This document shows positions 1-9,642 of a DNA stretch of 64,000 nucleotides, piece by piece. The stretch comes from Pedobacter panaciterrae (GTDB lineage: Bacteria; Bacteroidota; Bacteroidia; Sphingobacteriales; Sphingobacteriaceae). The DNA lies in NCBI RefSeq assembly GCF_013204795.1, contig NZ_JABMKW010000008.1:248001-312000 (forward strand). The letters run 5' to 3'. How positions within the stretch are numbered: position 1 is the first letter of the stretch; every line of letters starts with the position of its first letter. The notes below the pieces were generated by a model. The model ran no database searches and was not told the DNA's origin. It was given only the letters and a program-made list of their open reading frames with translations. The position numbers were made by a program, and so were the translations under genes.

Positions 1-107
1 AAGTTGGAACCTCAAGTGAAACAGGACAGCAAACAGCCTACGGGGTTGATGACGGTTCTTATCCAAGTCAACGGACTTTTTTACTGGGTTTAAATTTACA
101 GTTTTAA
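1..107 (+). CDS. SusC/RagA TonB-dependent receptor, C-terminal end only
   Basis: The open frame beginning at base 3 runs 34 codons to a TAA at 105-107 and ends in LLGLNLQF. A terminal beta-strand closing with an aromatic residue is what SusC-type outer-membrane receptors carry for recognition by the barrel assembly machinery. The SusD gene follows 20 bases later, which is the standard SusC-SusD order. Almost all of the gene lies outside the window, so the ligand cannot be judged from it. The identification rests on the C-terminal strand and on the neighbour. Confidence 0.75.
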   Translation, partial: VGTSSETGQQTAYGVDDGSYPSQRTFLLGLNLQF

Positions 108-127
108 TTACCTAACGGTTTAAGGAA

Positions 128-1918
128 ATGAAAAGATCAACATATATATTACTAGCTGTGCTGTTATTTACAGGACAACTATTTTATTCTTGTAAAAAGG
201 CTTTAATACAGCCACCTCTTGGCTCATTATCAGAAGAGCTTGTTGCTAACAAAAATGGTGTAAATGGACTGCTAATTGGCGCTTATGCCGCTTTAGATGG
301 TATGCAAGGTGGCGATGTTGCATTGGGTGGGGGCGATGCCTGGCAAGCCTCTCCTACGAACTGGGTTTTTGGCTCTGTGGTAGGTGGTGACGCTTCTAAA
401 GGAAGCGACGGTGCAGATCAGCCGGCTATTGATCCAATTGCCAATTTTTACTCAGGAGCAACCAATGCTTTTTATGATGGCAAATGGAAAGCACTATATG
501 AAGGTGTTACACGTACAAATAATGTTTTAAAGCTGATGGCAAAAGCTACAGATCTGAGCGAAGCAGAGCGTAAAAGTATTGGCGCCCAGGCACGTTTTTT
601 ACGTGGTCACTATTATTTCGAATTAAAAAAGATGTGGAATATGGTTCCCTGGATTGATGAAACCACAACTAACTTTAATCAACCTAACAATGTGGATATA
701 TGGCCGCAAATTACTGATGATCTGAAGTATGCTTATGAAAATTTACTTCCAGCTCAATCTGAAATAGGGAGGGCAAATAAATGGGCAGCGGGTGCATATC
801 TTGCCAAGGCTTACTTGTACCAGCATAAATATGACCTGGCCAAACCAGTATTTGATGCGGTTATTACACAAGGTCAAACCAGCTCAGGCCTAAAATATGA
901 TCTGAATAAAAATTTTGAAGACAACTGGTTGCCAAGCAGAGAAAATAATCCGGAAGCAGTTTTTGTGATCCAAATGGCTGCAAACGCAGATCCAACAGGA
1001 CCTTCAAATGCCAACAATGGCGACATGCTTAATTTCCCTTATGGGGATGGAAGCCCTTTTAGCTGCTGCGGATTTTTCCAGCCTTCAATAGATTTGGTAA
1101 ACCATTTTAGAACAAACCCCGCTACAGGATTACCATATTTAACAAACTTTAATAGTTTCCCTGTAAAAACAGATATGGGAGTAGAGGCTGGCCAAAATTT
1201 CACGCCAGATGAAGGAACACTTGATCCACGTTTGGATTGGACTGCCGGTCGTCGCGGCATACCTTATCACGACTGGGGAATTTACCCTGGTAAACCATGG
1301 GCAAGAGATCAAAGTTATGGCGGTCCATATGGACCAAAAAAGAACGTTTATTGGAGTGAAAATGCAGATAGCGATGGAGACCAGGGCACCTGGGCACCGG
1401 GAACGGCTGTTAACTATTCAATTATCCGTTTTGCGGATGTACTTTTAATGGCTGCCGAATGTGAGGCACAAATTGGAAGTTTAGGTAAAGCTCAGGAATA
1501 CGTAAACAGGGTTAGGGCAAGAGCCGCGGATCATGAAAGCTGGCTTTTTAAATATAAAGATGATGAAGACCCTTCTGCCGGATTCTCTGATGAACCGGCA
1601 GCCAATTACAAAATCAATGAATATCCGGCAGGAAACTTCACAAGTCAAGGTAAAGACTATGCCTTAAGAGCGATCTATTATGAAAGGAAAATAGAGCTGG
1701 CAATGGAAGGTCACCGATTCTTTGATTTGGTGCGATGGGGTATAGCCGATCAGGAATTAAATGCCTATTTTAGCTATCAGGGAAAAATTACGTCTGACGT
1801 GAGGAACGGTAAGTTTGTTAAGGGCAAGAATGATTATTACCCAATACCACAGCGCCAGATAGACTTAAGCCAATCTAATGGTGCGCCGGTTTTAAAACAG
1901 AACCCAGGATATAATTAA
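128..1918 (+). CDS. SusD/RagB-family surface glycan-binding lipoprotein
   Basis: This is the outer-membrane lipoprotein that lids a SusC transporter and binds oligosaccharide. The first 22 residues form a lipoprotein signal peptide ending in LFYSC, with Cys22 as the lipidated residue. The helical TPR-like core contains the family-typical segment ARFLRGHYYFELKKMW (near 157-172), and a later helix carries NRVRARAA. The C-terminus YYPIPQRQIDLS...QNPGYN is the usual SusD ending. At 596 residues it is of normal size. It lies between the SusC end and a DUF5009/GH20 pair, so its ligand is probably a GlcNAc-containing glycan; that is inferred from the neighbours, not from this protein. Confidence 0.93.
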   Translation: MKRSTYILLAVLLFTGQLFYSCKKALIQPPLGSLSEELVANKNGVNGLLIGAYAALDGMQGGDVALGGGDAWQASPTNWVFGSVVGGDASKGSDGADQPAIDPIANFYSGATNAFYDGKWKALYEGVTRTNNVLKLMAKATDLSEAERKSIGAQARFLRGHYYFELKKMWNMVPWIDETTTNFNQPNNVDIWPQITDDLKYAYENLLPAQSEIGRANKWAAGAYLAKAYLYQHKYDLAKPVFDAVITQGQTSSGLKYDLNKNFEDNWLPSRENNPEAVFVIQMAANADPTGPSNANNGDMLNFPYGDGSPFSCCGFFQPSIDLVNHFRTNPATGLPYLTNFNSFPVKTDMGVEAGQNFTPDEGTLDPRLDWTAGRRGIPYHDWGIYPGKPWARDQSYGGPYGPKKNVYWSENADSDGDQGTWAPGTAVNYSIIRFADVLLMAAECEAQIGSLGKAQEYVNRVRARAADHESWLFKYKDDEDPSAGFSDEPAANYKINEYPAGNFTSQGKDYALRAIYYERKIELAMEGHRFFDLVRWGIADQELNAYFSYQGKITSDVRNGKFVKGKNDYYPIPQRQIDLSQSNGAPVLKQNPGYN

Positions 1919-1938
1919 TCTGAACATAACCTAAAACA

Positions 1939-3060
1939 ATGAACCAACCACAACGTTTTTTATCACTCGATGTATTTCGGGGTATGACAGTCTGTTTCAT
2001 GATTATCGTGAACACACCCGGTAGCGGAGCAGAACCTTTTGCCATGCTGAACCACGCCGCTTGGCACGGTTTTACACCAACCGATCTGGTATTCCCATCG
2101 TTCTTATTTGCTGTAGGAAATGCCATGAGTTTCTCTATGAAAAAATTTGCCCAGATGGAGAACTCAGCAGTGCTTGCAAAAATATTTAAGCGTACACTGC
2201 TTATATTTCTTATAGGATATCTAATGTATTGGTTTCCTTTTTTTAGTTACAACGAAGGTGGAGGCATTAGTTTCTCGCCCATAGCAAATACGCGAATTTT
2301 AGGTGTTTTGCAGCGAATAGCGCTTTGTTATGGTATTGCCTCGTTGCTAATCCATTACCTGAGCACCAGAAGCGTAATCATTATCAGCTTATTGTTTTTG
2401 ATTGGCTATTGGGTGGCCTTATTGTTATTTGGCGATGCGGCGGATCCGTTTAGTATGACGGGAAATGCTGGCCAATATCTTGATCTATATGTGCTGGGAG
2501 ATAAGCATATGTACCATGGCGAAGGTATAGCTTTTGATCCTGAAGGGATATTGAGCACCATACCTTCCTGTGTGAACGTGATTATCGGATATTTTGCTGG
2601 TAAATTCATACAGGAAAAAGGAAAAGGATTTGAAACAATTTCGAAACTATTACTTGCCGGTGGTCTGTTGATATTAATAGCAATATGCCTGAATCCGGTA
2701 TTTCCTATAAACAAAAAGCTATGGACAAGTTCTTTTGTATTGGTTACCTGTGGCTTGGATCTGGTAATTATCGGCGCGCTGATTTATGTTATAGAAGTAA
2801 AATCCTATACGAAATGGACAGGTTTCTTTACGGTTTTTGGGAAAAACCCGTTATTCATTTACATAGTTTCAGAGGTGTTGTTAACCATCATAGGGGTGAT
2901 CATTCCTGGTTTAGATTTCAGGGGATGGGTTAGCACAAGGTTTTTTCAGGTTATCGCACCTGGTCCTGTTGGTTCATTGCTTTTTGCAATTTGTTTTATG
3001 CTTACCTGCTGGCTGGTAGGCTATATACTCGATAAAAGGAAAATATACATACGCGTTTAG
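1939..3060 (+). CDS. DUF5009 / HGSNAT-like (NagX-type) polytopic membrane protein
   Basis: The protein opens with RFLSLDVFRGMTVCFMIIVN and then HAAWHGFTPTDLVFPSFLF, the signature start of the heparan-alpha-glucosaminide acetyltransferase/NagX family. About ten hydrophobic segments follow across 373 residues. Human HGSNAT moves acetyl groups across a membrane onto glucosamine, while bacterial NagX proteins occur in GlcNAc and chitin loci and have been proposed to act in uptake. The gene sits 20 bases after SusD and 12 bases before the GH20 hexosaminidase, so it is almost certainly in the same transcript. A role in passing GlcNAc or a modified GlcNAc through the inner membrane is inferred; the substrate and the direction are not shown by the sequence. 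Confidence 0.85.
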   Translation: MNQPQRFLSLDVFRGMTVCFMIIVNTPGSGAEPFAMLNHAAWHGFTPTDLVFPSFLFAVGNAMSFSMKKFAQMENSAVLAKIFKRTLLIFLIGYLMYWFPFFSYNEGGGISFSPIANTRILGVLQRIALCYGIASLLIHYLSTRSVIIISLLFLIGYWVALLLFGDAADPFSMTGNAGQYLDLYVLGDKHMYHGEGIAFDPEGILSTIPSCVNVIIGYFAGKFIQEKGKGFETISKLLLAGGLLILIAICLNPVFPINKKLWTSSFVLVTCGLDLVIIGALIYVIEVKSYTKWTGFFTVFGKNPLFIYIVSEVLLTIIGVIIPGLDFRGWVSTRFFQVIAPGPVGSLLFAICFMLTCWLVGYILDKRKIYIRV

Positions 3061-3072
3061 TTATCAAACAAA

Positions 3073-5598
3073 ATGAAGAAATTCTGTATTCTAATTGCAC
3101 TACTTTTTAGTGGTTTAATAAATGCTTATGCACAATCGGCATCGCCGTTTAAGATTAGTGACCTCCACATTACAAGGGAGGTCTTGAACAATATTGATGA
3201 TAAAACCTTATCAGTACTAACAATTACTAATAATGGCAAACAAACATTTCCTGCCGGAGGCTGGAGCATTTATTTTAACTCCAGACCTATGCAAGTTACC
3301 GGTATCGACAGTCTTAGTGCCGGAATAAAACATATAAATGGAGACTTATTTCGTTTGTATCCCTTAAAAGGTTTTGCGGCTTTAAAATCTGGTGCATCAA
3401 AAAAGATCAAAGTGCTTTCAACGGAGGTAAAAAATATTACTGACCTCTCATCAGGTTTTTATCTGGTGTGGGACAAAACCCCTTCTAAAGGATATAATAT
3501 CAAGCATACAGATATAAATCCGACTCAGCAGGTTGAAAAAGTAGAGGCTGAGGTGGCGGCTCAAGTATTTAGCCGGAACAAATCTATACAGGATATTCCT
3601 CTAGATAAACTGCCCAAAGTTTTTCCAACTCCTGTATCTTATAAAGAACAAGAGGGGGCATTTAAATTGACCCCAGAAGTTTCGATAATAACTGAAATTG
3701 AGTTTGATAATGAGGCCAATCTATTTGCCGATGAATTATCGGCTATACTCGGTAAAAGACCTTCTTTTGTTCAGTCGCCTGTTAAAAACATTATTGTAAT
3801 TAAAAAAGGAAACATAAGCGGTAATGAGTCCTATAGACTAAGCGTTACACCAGAAAGTATAGTTGTTACAGCTGCCGAACCGGCAGGCGCATTTTATGGT
3901 ATACAATCTTTAAAGACTTTATTCCCTTCCACATCTTGGGGAGCTATCCAAAAGGAAATTGCAGTACCTGCAGTCGAAATTGAGGACGCTCCCCGGTTTG
4001 GATTCAGGGGATTCATGATGGACGTAGGACGAAATTTTCAAGCTAAAAAGGAGGTGCTGAAAGTTTTGGACGTGATGGCACTTTATAAAATGAACGTGCT
4101 TCACTTCCATTTAAATGATGATGAAGGATGGCGATTGGAGATTCAAGGCTTGCCTGAACTTACAACAATTGGCTCGCAACGTGGTCATACGATTGATGAC
4201 AGTAAGAATATTCTCCCATCGTACGGATCTGGATCTGAAATAGGTGTGAATTCCGGAAGCGGATTTTATACACGCTCCGATTTTATTGAAATCCTTAAAT
4301 ATGCTACTGCAAGGCATATCCGCGTGATACCTGAGATTGAAACCCCCGGCCATGCAAGAGCCGCCATTAAGTCTATGGATGCCAGGTACGAAAGATTAAT
4401 GAAAGCAGGTAAAAAGGAAGAAGCCGGACAGTATCTGTTGCGAGATTTGAATGATAAATCAATATATGAATCGGTTCAGGGATGGAATGATAATGTAATC
4501 AATGTGGCGCTACCATCAGCGTACAACTTTCTTGAAAAAGTGGTCGATGAAATACGCATTATGTACACAGAAGCCAATGCTCCACTGGCAACAATACATT
4601 TTGGTGGTGATGAAGTCCCGGCTGGAGTATGGGAAAAATCTCCTGCTGTTGCAAACTTGTTAAAAACCGATACTTCAATTAAAGGGGTAGATGAAATGTG
4701 GCATTACTATTTCAGCAAAGTCAATAATATGCTTAAGGCAAAGCAGTTGTATTTGTCGGGCTGGGAAGAAATAGGACTACGAAAAGCACTGGTAAATGGA
4801 GAAAAGAAGATGGTGCTTGATGATCGTTTTGCTAATGAGAATTTCCACGCCGATGTATGGAATAACTTAAGTGGTAATGAGGATCTTGCCTATAAATTAG
4901 CCAATGCAGGATATAAAGTTGTACTAACGTGTGTTACAAACCTTTATCTGGATCTGGCAACCAACAAAAGTTTTAACGAAACCGGCCAGTATTGGGGTGG
5001 TTATGTTGATGTAGAGAAACCTTATTATTTTGTTCCTTATGAACTGTTTAAAAATTTGAAGGAAGATGAAAGTGGTAACCCTATTGATAAAAAGAAATTA
5101 GAGGGGAAAACTACGCTTACTGAATTTGGAAAATCAAACATTGTGGGCATACAATCGCCTTTGTGGAGTGAAATCATTAAAACCCCTGAAAGATTTGAGT
5201 ATATGCTTTTGCCAAAGTTATTTGGTGTAGCTGAAAGAGCTTGGGCAAAAAATCCCGAATGGGCAATTGAAACAGATACCTTAAAAAGTAAAGTATTGTA
5301 TAATAAGGACTGGTCTGAATTTGTGAATATTATTGGCAAAAGAGAAATACCAAGGTTAAATCATTATTCAGGTGGTTATAATTACCGTATTCCAACCCCT
5401 GGGGTATCAATAGAAAGCGGGCGGGTGAGTGCAAATTTACAATTGCCAGGGTTTGTAATTCGGTATACTACAGATGGAACAGAGCCAACAATAAATAGTA
5501 CTATCTACAAATCAGCTATTGATACAAAAGGAATAATACAATTAAAAGTGTTTAATAGCGAAGGCAAATCTGGCCGTTCGGTTAAAGTGCAAAATTAA
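3073..5598 (+). CDS. GH20 beta-N-acetylhexosaminidase
   Basis: This exported enzyme is predicted to release terminal GlcNAc or GalNAc. Residues 1-21 are a signal peptide ending in AYAQ. A chitobiase-type N-terminal carbohydrate-binding domain (about 25-155) is followed by a GH20b domain (about 190-300) and the TIM-barrel catalytic domain from about 310. The barrel contains GFRGFMMDVGRNF, HFHLNDDEGWRLEI and the catalytic pair Asp513-Glu514 in HFGGDEVPAGVW. The last 75 residues match the chitobiase C-terminal domain (IRYTTDGTEPT). The length of 841 residues fits the long chitobiase-type GH20 enzymes. As last gene of the SusC-SusD-DUF5009 run it supplies the hydrolytic activity of the locus. Chitobiose is one plausible substrate, host or algal N-glycans another. 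Confidence 0.94.
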   Translation: MKKFCILIALLFSGLINAYAQSASPFKISDLHITREVLNNIDDKTLSVLTITNNGKQTFPAGGWSIYFNSRPMQVTGIDSLSAGIKHINGDLFRLYPLKGFAALKSGASKKIKVLSTEVKNITDLSSGFYLVWDKTPSKGYNIKHTDINPTQQVEKVEAEVAAQVFSRNKSIQDIPLDKLPKVFPTPVSYKEQEGAFKLTPEVSIITEIEFDNEANLFADELSAILGKRPSFVQSPVKNIIVIKKGNISGNESYRLSVTPESIVVTAAEPAGAFYGIQSLKTLFPSTSWGAIQKEIAVPAVEIEDAPRFGFRGFMMDVGRNFQAKKEVLKVLDVMALYKMNVLHFHLNDDEGWRLEIQGLPELTTIGSQRGHTIDDSKNILPSYGSGSEIGVNSGSGFYTRSDFIEILKYATARHIRVIPEIETPGHARAAIKSMDARYERLMKAGKKEEAGQYLLRDLNDKSIYESVQGWNDNVINVALPSAYNFLEKVVDEIRIMYTEANAPLATIHFGGDEVPAGVWEKSPAVANLLKTDTSIKGVDEMWHYYFSKVNNMLKAKQLYLSGWEEIGLRKALVNGEKKMVLDDRFANENFHADVWNNLSGNEDLAYKLANAGYKVVLTCVTNLYLDLATNKSFNETGQYWGGYVDVEKPYYFVPYELFKNLKEDESGNPIDKKKLEGKTTLTEFGKSNIVGIQSPLWSEIIKTPERFEYMLLPKLFGVAERAWAKNPEWAIETDTLKSKVLYNKDWSEFVNIIGKREIPRLNHYSGGYNYRIPTPGVSIESGRVSANLQLPGFVIRYTTDGTEPTINSTIYKSAIDTKGIIQLKVFNSEGKSGRSVKVQN

Positions 5599-5666
5599 TA
5601 GGAAAGACAAGACAGTACAGGTTGCTTGTTAATGATTATAATTAGATATTTATTCAAGTTATGAGA

Positions 5667-5706
5667 TTTTTCAAAAGGCAGAATAACTATTCTGCCTTTT
5701 GAAAAA
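5667..5706. terminator. Perfect 19-bp-arm hairpin, intrinsic terminator
   Basis: Arms of 19 bases (5667-5685 and 5688-5706) are exact inverse complements around a two-base loop. The inner part is GC-containing (AAGGCAG/CTGCCTT) and the arms begin with T5 and end with A5. It lies after the GH20 stop and 34 bases before the cytochrome gene, so it probably separates the sugar operon from the next transcription unit, at least partly. Confidence 0.75.
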
Positions 5707-5740
5707 TTCATTTTTTTGAAACCAAATATAAAATCTAATT

Positions 5741-8107
5741 ATGTTACAGCACATAGCATTCTGGCTTTGGGATTTTTTAGGCCATCTGCATCCTTTGGCA
5801 GTCCATTTTCCTGTGGCGCTGCTTTTATTTGCTGCTATACTGGAGCTATTCACTTTAAAAAACTTTAATTCAAAACTACGTTCAGGTATTGATGCCCTCC
5901 TTATTGCAGGATCACTTGGCGCTATAATATCTGCAGCTTTGGGGTGGTTACTGTATCAGGATGGTGATTATAGCGGCGATGTTTTAACGTTGCACCAATG
6001 GATAGGATTTGCAACTGCAGCGCTTGGTGTTTTAACGCTTTTTTTTCTTTATCAAATCCGCAAAAAAGATAAGTTTAAGCAAGTTAAAGTTTATCGGGGT
6101 TTATTATTTTCGACAGCAATTGGTGTTTCTGTAGCCGGCCACTTTGGAGCTAATTTAACGCATGGAAGCGATTTCCTGTCCAGCACATTGCCATGGAGCA
6201 AGGATTATGAAACAAAGGGCTCAGATAATTTTAGGCTTGTTGCATTAAAGGGTGATACAGCTAAGCTTACAAAAAAGCAGGAAGTAGAATTAAACACTGA
6301 GGTAAGAGCTATACTTGCACATAATTGTTATAAGTGCCATGGCTCAGAGAAAGTAAAAGGAGATTTGAGGCTTGATGGGAAACACGTAGCTTTTAAAGGT
6401 GGCGAGAATGGGCCTGTTATTGTGCCTGGTAATCCTCAGGAAAGTGAAATATTTAAGCGTATTTCTTTACCTGCAGATCATAAAGATGTAATGCCTTCTA
6501 AAGGGAAAAAGCTGGCTGAAAAGGATATTGAAATAGTCCGTTTTTGGATAGAAAAAGGAGCCCCATGGCCAGATGATGGCACAAAGCAAAACGTTTTTAG
6601 AGTAGCAAAACTTGAACCGCGTAATCCTGTTCTTCCTGCTCCCTCAAATAATTTATCTAATCCTGTTGATTTATGGACTAACCAGTATTTTGCTAAAAAT
6701 AAGATTAAATGGCCCTCATTAGTTGATGACCGTACTTATTTAAGGAGGATTTATCTTGATATCATTGGTCTATTACCTGGCCCGGCCGATTTGGAATCAT
6801 TTTCAAAAGATGCAAGACCAGATAAAAGAGCCTTGTGGGTTAAAAAATTACTGAGTCTTGATAACGATTATGCTTTGCATTGGCTAAGTTTCTGGAATGA
6901 TGCTTTAAGAAACGATTATTCAGGAACCGGATATATTACAGGAGGTCGTTTCAACATTACTGATTGGTTGTTCAAATCATTAAAAACGAATAAACCTTAT
7001 GATCAGTTTGTAAAAGAATTAATTAGCCCTTCCGAAGAGTCAAAAGGGTTTATAGAAGGTATAAAATGGCGTGGAGTTGTCAATGCCAGTCAAAGAACAG
7101 AAATGCAGGCGGCTCAAAATGTTTCGCAGGTATTTTTAGGTCTTAATCTGAAATGCGCTTCTTGTCACAATAGTTTTATCAGCGATTTAAAGCTGGATGA
7201 TGCCTATGCTTTCGCAAATATTTTTGCAGATACAACGCTGGAAATTAATCGTTGTGATAAACCAACCGGAAAATATGTAGATGCAAGGATGCTTTGGAAA
7301 GAACTTGGTACTATAGACAACAAAGCCCCCGTTAAGGAGAAAAGGAAACAGCTAGCCGAAAATTTAATTAAACCTGAAGACGGACGACTTTATCGTACTA
7401 TCGTAAACCGGATTTGGTCGCAACTTATGGGACGTGGTTTGGTTGAACCAGTTGATGTTATGGACAATGAGCCATGGAGTCAGGATTTACTAGATTGGAT
7501 GGCATTTAATTTTGTTGCCAGCAAGGCTGATTTAAAAGAGCTGATTTATCAGATTACCACATCCAATACTTATCAACTGCCGTCAGTAGGCTTTAAAGAG
7601 GTAGCTCAGGTTAGTAACCCGAATTATAAGTTTAAAGGAATGGTACGTAAAAGAATGTCGGCCGAGCAGTTTACTGATGCTGTAAGCAGTGTTATAACTC
7701 CTGTTTTTGTTGATTCAAACATCAAATATAACCCTCAAATTAGGCCATCCTTTATTCGGGCTTCTTTGGTGGCCAACAATAGTTTCCTTACGGCCTTAGG
7801 CAGACCAAACAGAGAAACAGTAGCTACCAGCCGAGATTCACAAGCCAATTTGCTGCAAGCCCTTGAACTTACCAATGGCTGGAGGTTTAATTCTGTGCTT
7901 AAAATTGGTGCCGAGCATTGGAAAGCAAATTACAAAAATACCGATTTGCTTATTAAAGATATTTACTTAAAAACTTTAGGTAGGGAGCCGGTTGAGAAGG
8001 AAATTAAAATAGCCAAACAGGCTCTTGGCAAATCTCCTGGTGTTGATGCTATTCAGGATTTATTCTGGGCGATGGTACTGCTGCCCGAATTTCAAATAAT
8101 CTATTAA
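5741..8107 (+). CDS. DUF2231 / c-type cytochrome / DUF1549-DUF1553 protein
   Basis: The N-terminus has four hydrophobic segments and a DUF2231-like start (LHPLAVHFPVALLLFAAILE). A Planctomycete-type cytochrome domain follows with one haem c site, Cys196-Tyr-Lys-Cys199-His200. The middle and C-terminal parts match DUF1549 (YLRRIYLDIIGLLPGP) with a second haem-type CxxCH at Cys472-Cys475-His476, and DUF1553 (NRIWSQLMGRGLVEP). These domains co-occur in Planctomycetes and Bacteroidetes, usually beside a DUF1501 gene, as here 37 bases downstream. The protein is probably anchored in the inner membrane with its haems in the periplasm. A redox role in catabolism of glycans or sugar derivatives has been suspected for the family, but no reaction can be assigned from sequence. 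Confidence 0.88.
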   Translation: MLQHIAFWLWDFLGHLHPLAVHFPVALLLFAAILELFTLKNFNSKLRSGIDALLIAGSLGAIISAALGWLLYQDGDYSGDVLTLHQWIGFATAALGVLTLFFLYQIRKKDKFKQVKVYRGLLFSTAIGVSVAGHFGANLTHGSDFLSSTLPWSKDYETKGSDNFRLVALKGDTAKLTKKQEVELNTEVRAILAHNCYKCHGSEKVKGDLRLDGKHVAFKGGENGPVIVPGNPQESEIFKRISLPADHKDVMPSKGKKLAEKDIEIVRFWIEKGAPWPDDGTKQNVFRVAKLEPRNPVLPAPSNNLSNPVDLWTNQYFAKNKIKWPSLVDDRTYLRRIYLDIIGLLPGPADLESFSKDARPDKRALWVKKLLSLDNDYALHWLSFWNDALRNDYSGTGYITGGRFNITDWLFKSLKTNKPYDQFVKELISPSEESKGFIEGIKWRGVVNASQRTEMQAAQNVSQVFLGLNLKCASCHNSFISDLKLDDAYAFANIFADTTLEINRCDKPTGKYVDARMLWKELGTIDNKAPVKEKRKQLAENLIKPEDGRLYRTIVNRIWSQLMGRGLVEPVDVMDNEPWSQDLLDWMAFNFVASKADLKELIYQITTSNTYQLPSVGFKEVAQVSNPNYKFKGMVRKRMSAEQFTDAVSSVITPVFVDSNIKYNPQIRPSFIRASLVANNSFLTALGRPNRETVATSRDSQANLLQALELTNGWRFNSVLKIGAEHWKANYKNTDLLIKDIYLKTLGREPVEKEIKIAKQALGKSPGVDAIQDLFWAMVLLPEFQIIY

Positions 8108-8144
8108 CCCGAATTATGCTTAAATTAATTATAATCTTAAAAAG

Positions 8145-9563
8145 ATGAATTGGAATAGACGAGATTTTTTGAAGAATACAAGCGCAGCAACTTTAGCTGC
8201 TATGGCTGCTGGCATTCCTCTTACCAATTTGCTGTCCTCGTGCAATTCAAAAAGTAACCATGCAACTGCAGATACTGTTATTTTATTATGGATGGCAGGA
8301 GGGATGGCTCACACCGATACTTTTGATCCAAAGAAATATACGCCCTTTTCCAAAGGCATGCAGGCTAATAGTGTATTGAGCACCTTTAAATCTGTACCTA
8401 CCATTTTAGATGGGATTAATTTTTCTGAAGGATTGCAATCTATCGGAAATGTAATGGATAAAGGAACATTGATCCGATCGTATGTAGCTGCAGATATGGG
8501 ACATATATTACATTCGCGCCATCAATATCATTGGCATACCTGCTATAAACCCCCGCAATCCGTTTCGGCCCCTCATCTTGGGTCTTGGATCGCAAAAGAG
8601 TTAGGCCCATTAAATCCGGTAATTCCTGCTTTTATAGATATAGGACAACGGTTTACCCTTGGTGAGGCAGAAGAACTGAAAGCTTTTCATACTGCGGGGT
8701 TTTTAGGTAATGAATTTGGTCCGTTTCTAATACCCGACCCTTCTGCCGGATTAGAAAGTGTGCAGCCACCAGTTGGCATGTCCTCAAGCAGATTTGAAAA
8801 ACGAAACAAACTGTATTATGATCTCATCAGTAAAAGTCCAATGGGTGAATATGGCAGTGATTATCAAAAGGAATCCTTAAAAAGATCCATGGAGCAAGCG
8901 TATATCCTCTTAAAATCTCCCGAGGCCAAAGCTTTTGACCTGAGCCAGGAGCCCAAAGAAATATATGATATCTACAATACAGGAAAGTTTGGACTAGGCT
9001 GCCTTATGGCTCGTCGACTTACAGAGCAAGGTGCCCGTTTTATTAGTGTAACTACCGAATATGAGCCATTTAAAGGCTGGGATACCCACGACAATGGTTA
9101 TACTCGCCTGATAGATATGAAGAAGCAAATAGACGGCCCCGTAGCGCAGTTAATTAAAGATTTAGAGAAGAGCGGACGATTAGATAGAACCCTGGTTATT
9201 TTAGCAAGCGAATTTAGCAGAGACATGATGGTTGAAGGGCGTCCTGATGCAAAAGTACAGGAGCAGGTAGAGCAGCCTGATATTATACAGGATATAAAAA
9301 ACTACGGTATGCACCGTCATTTTACAGATGGCTGTTCAATGCTAATGTTTGGTGGAGGTATAAAAAAGGGAAGCGTATATGGCAAAACAGCAGACGAAAG
9401 ACCATGTAAAACGATAGAAAATCCTATAGTTATAGATCAAATCCATCAAAGCATTTATCATGCGCTTGGCATTGCTCCAGATACTAATTATTTAGTCGAA
9501 AAAAGGCCGTTTTATACTACGCCCGACGGGTTAGGTAAGCCCGTAATGGATCTGTTTTCCTGA
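8145..9563 (+). CDS. DUF1501 protein with Tat signal
   Basis: The N-terminus NRRDFLKNTSAATLAAMAAG is a twin-arginine signal (Arg5-Arg6), and LLSSC offers a possible lipobox at Cys33, so the protein should be exported folded and perhaps lipidated. DUF1501 belongs to the alkaline phosphatase/sulfatase superfamily. Visible family segments are LLWMAGGMAHTDTFDPK, GHILHSRHQYHWH, WDTHDNGYTR and LASEFSRD, whose Asp and His residues resemble metal ligands. The partner cytochrome/DUF1553 gene lies just upstream and the two form the usual pair. Tat export suggests a cofactor or metal loaded in the cytoplasm. The substrate is unknown; the GH20 locus upstream hints at modified amino sugars, which is inference. 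Confidence 0.9.
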   Translation: MNWNRRDFLKNTSAATLAAMAAGIPLTNLLSSCNSKSNHATADTVILLWMAGGMAHTDTFDPKKYTPFSKGMQANSVLSTFKSVPTILDGINFSEGLQSIGNVMDKGTLIRSYVAADMGHILHSRHQYHWHTCYKPPQSVSAPHLGSWIAKELGPLNPVIPAFIDIGQRFTLGEAEELKAFHTAGFLGNEFGPFLIPDPSAGLESVQPPVGMSSSRFEKRNKLYYDLISKSPMGEYGSDYQKESLKRSMEQAYILLKSPEAKAFDLSQEPKEIYDIYNTGKFGLGCLMARRLTEQGARFISVTTEYEPFKGWDTHDNGYTRLIDMKKQIDGPVAQLIKDLEKSGRLDRTLVILASEFSRDMMVEGRPDAKVQEQVEQPDIIQDIKNYGMHRHFTDGCSMLMFGGGIKKGSVYGKTADERPCKTIENPIVIDQIHQSIYHALGIAPDTNYLVEKRPFYTTPDGLGKPVMDLFS

Positions 9564-9591
9564 AATTCATCGGTTCAGAAGTTAACCGAAT

Positions 9592-9632
9592 AAAAAACGC
9601 CCTGTTTGTTTATTGCAAACAGGGCGTTTTTC
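9592..9632. terminator. Bidirectional intrinsic terminator
   Basis: A 16-base perfect stem (9593-9608 with 9616-9631, core ACGCCCTGTTTG) has a 7-base loop, with A-run and T-run flanks. It sits between the convergent DUF1501 and PUR-like genes and can serve both. Confidence 0.9.
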
Positions 9633-9642
9633 TATTATTTTG

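Noticed and set aside
3073..5598. Chitinase locus
   Set aside because: Only an exo-acting GH20 enzyme is present; no GH18 or GH19 endochitinase or chitin deacetylase is in view, so chitin as the polymer substrate is not shown.
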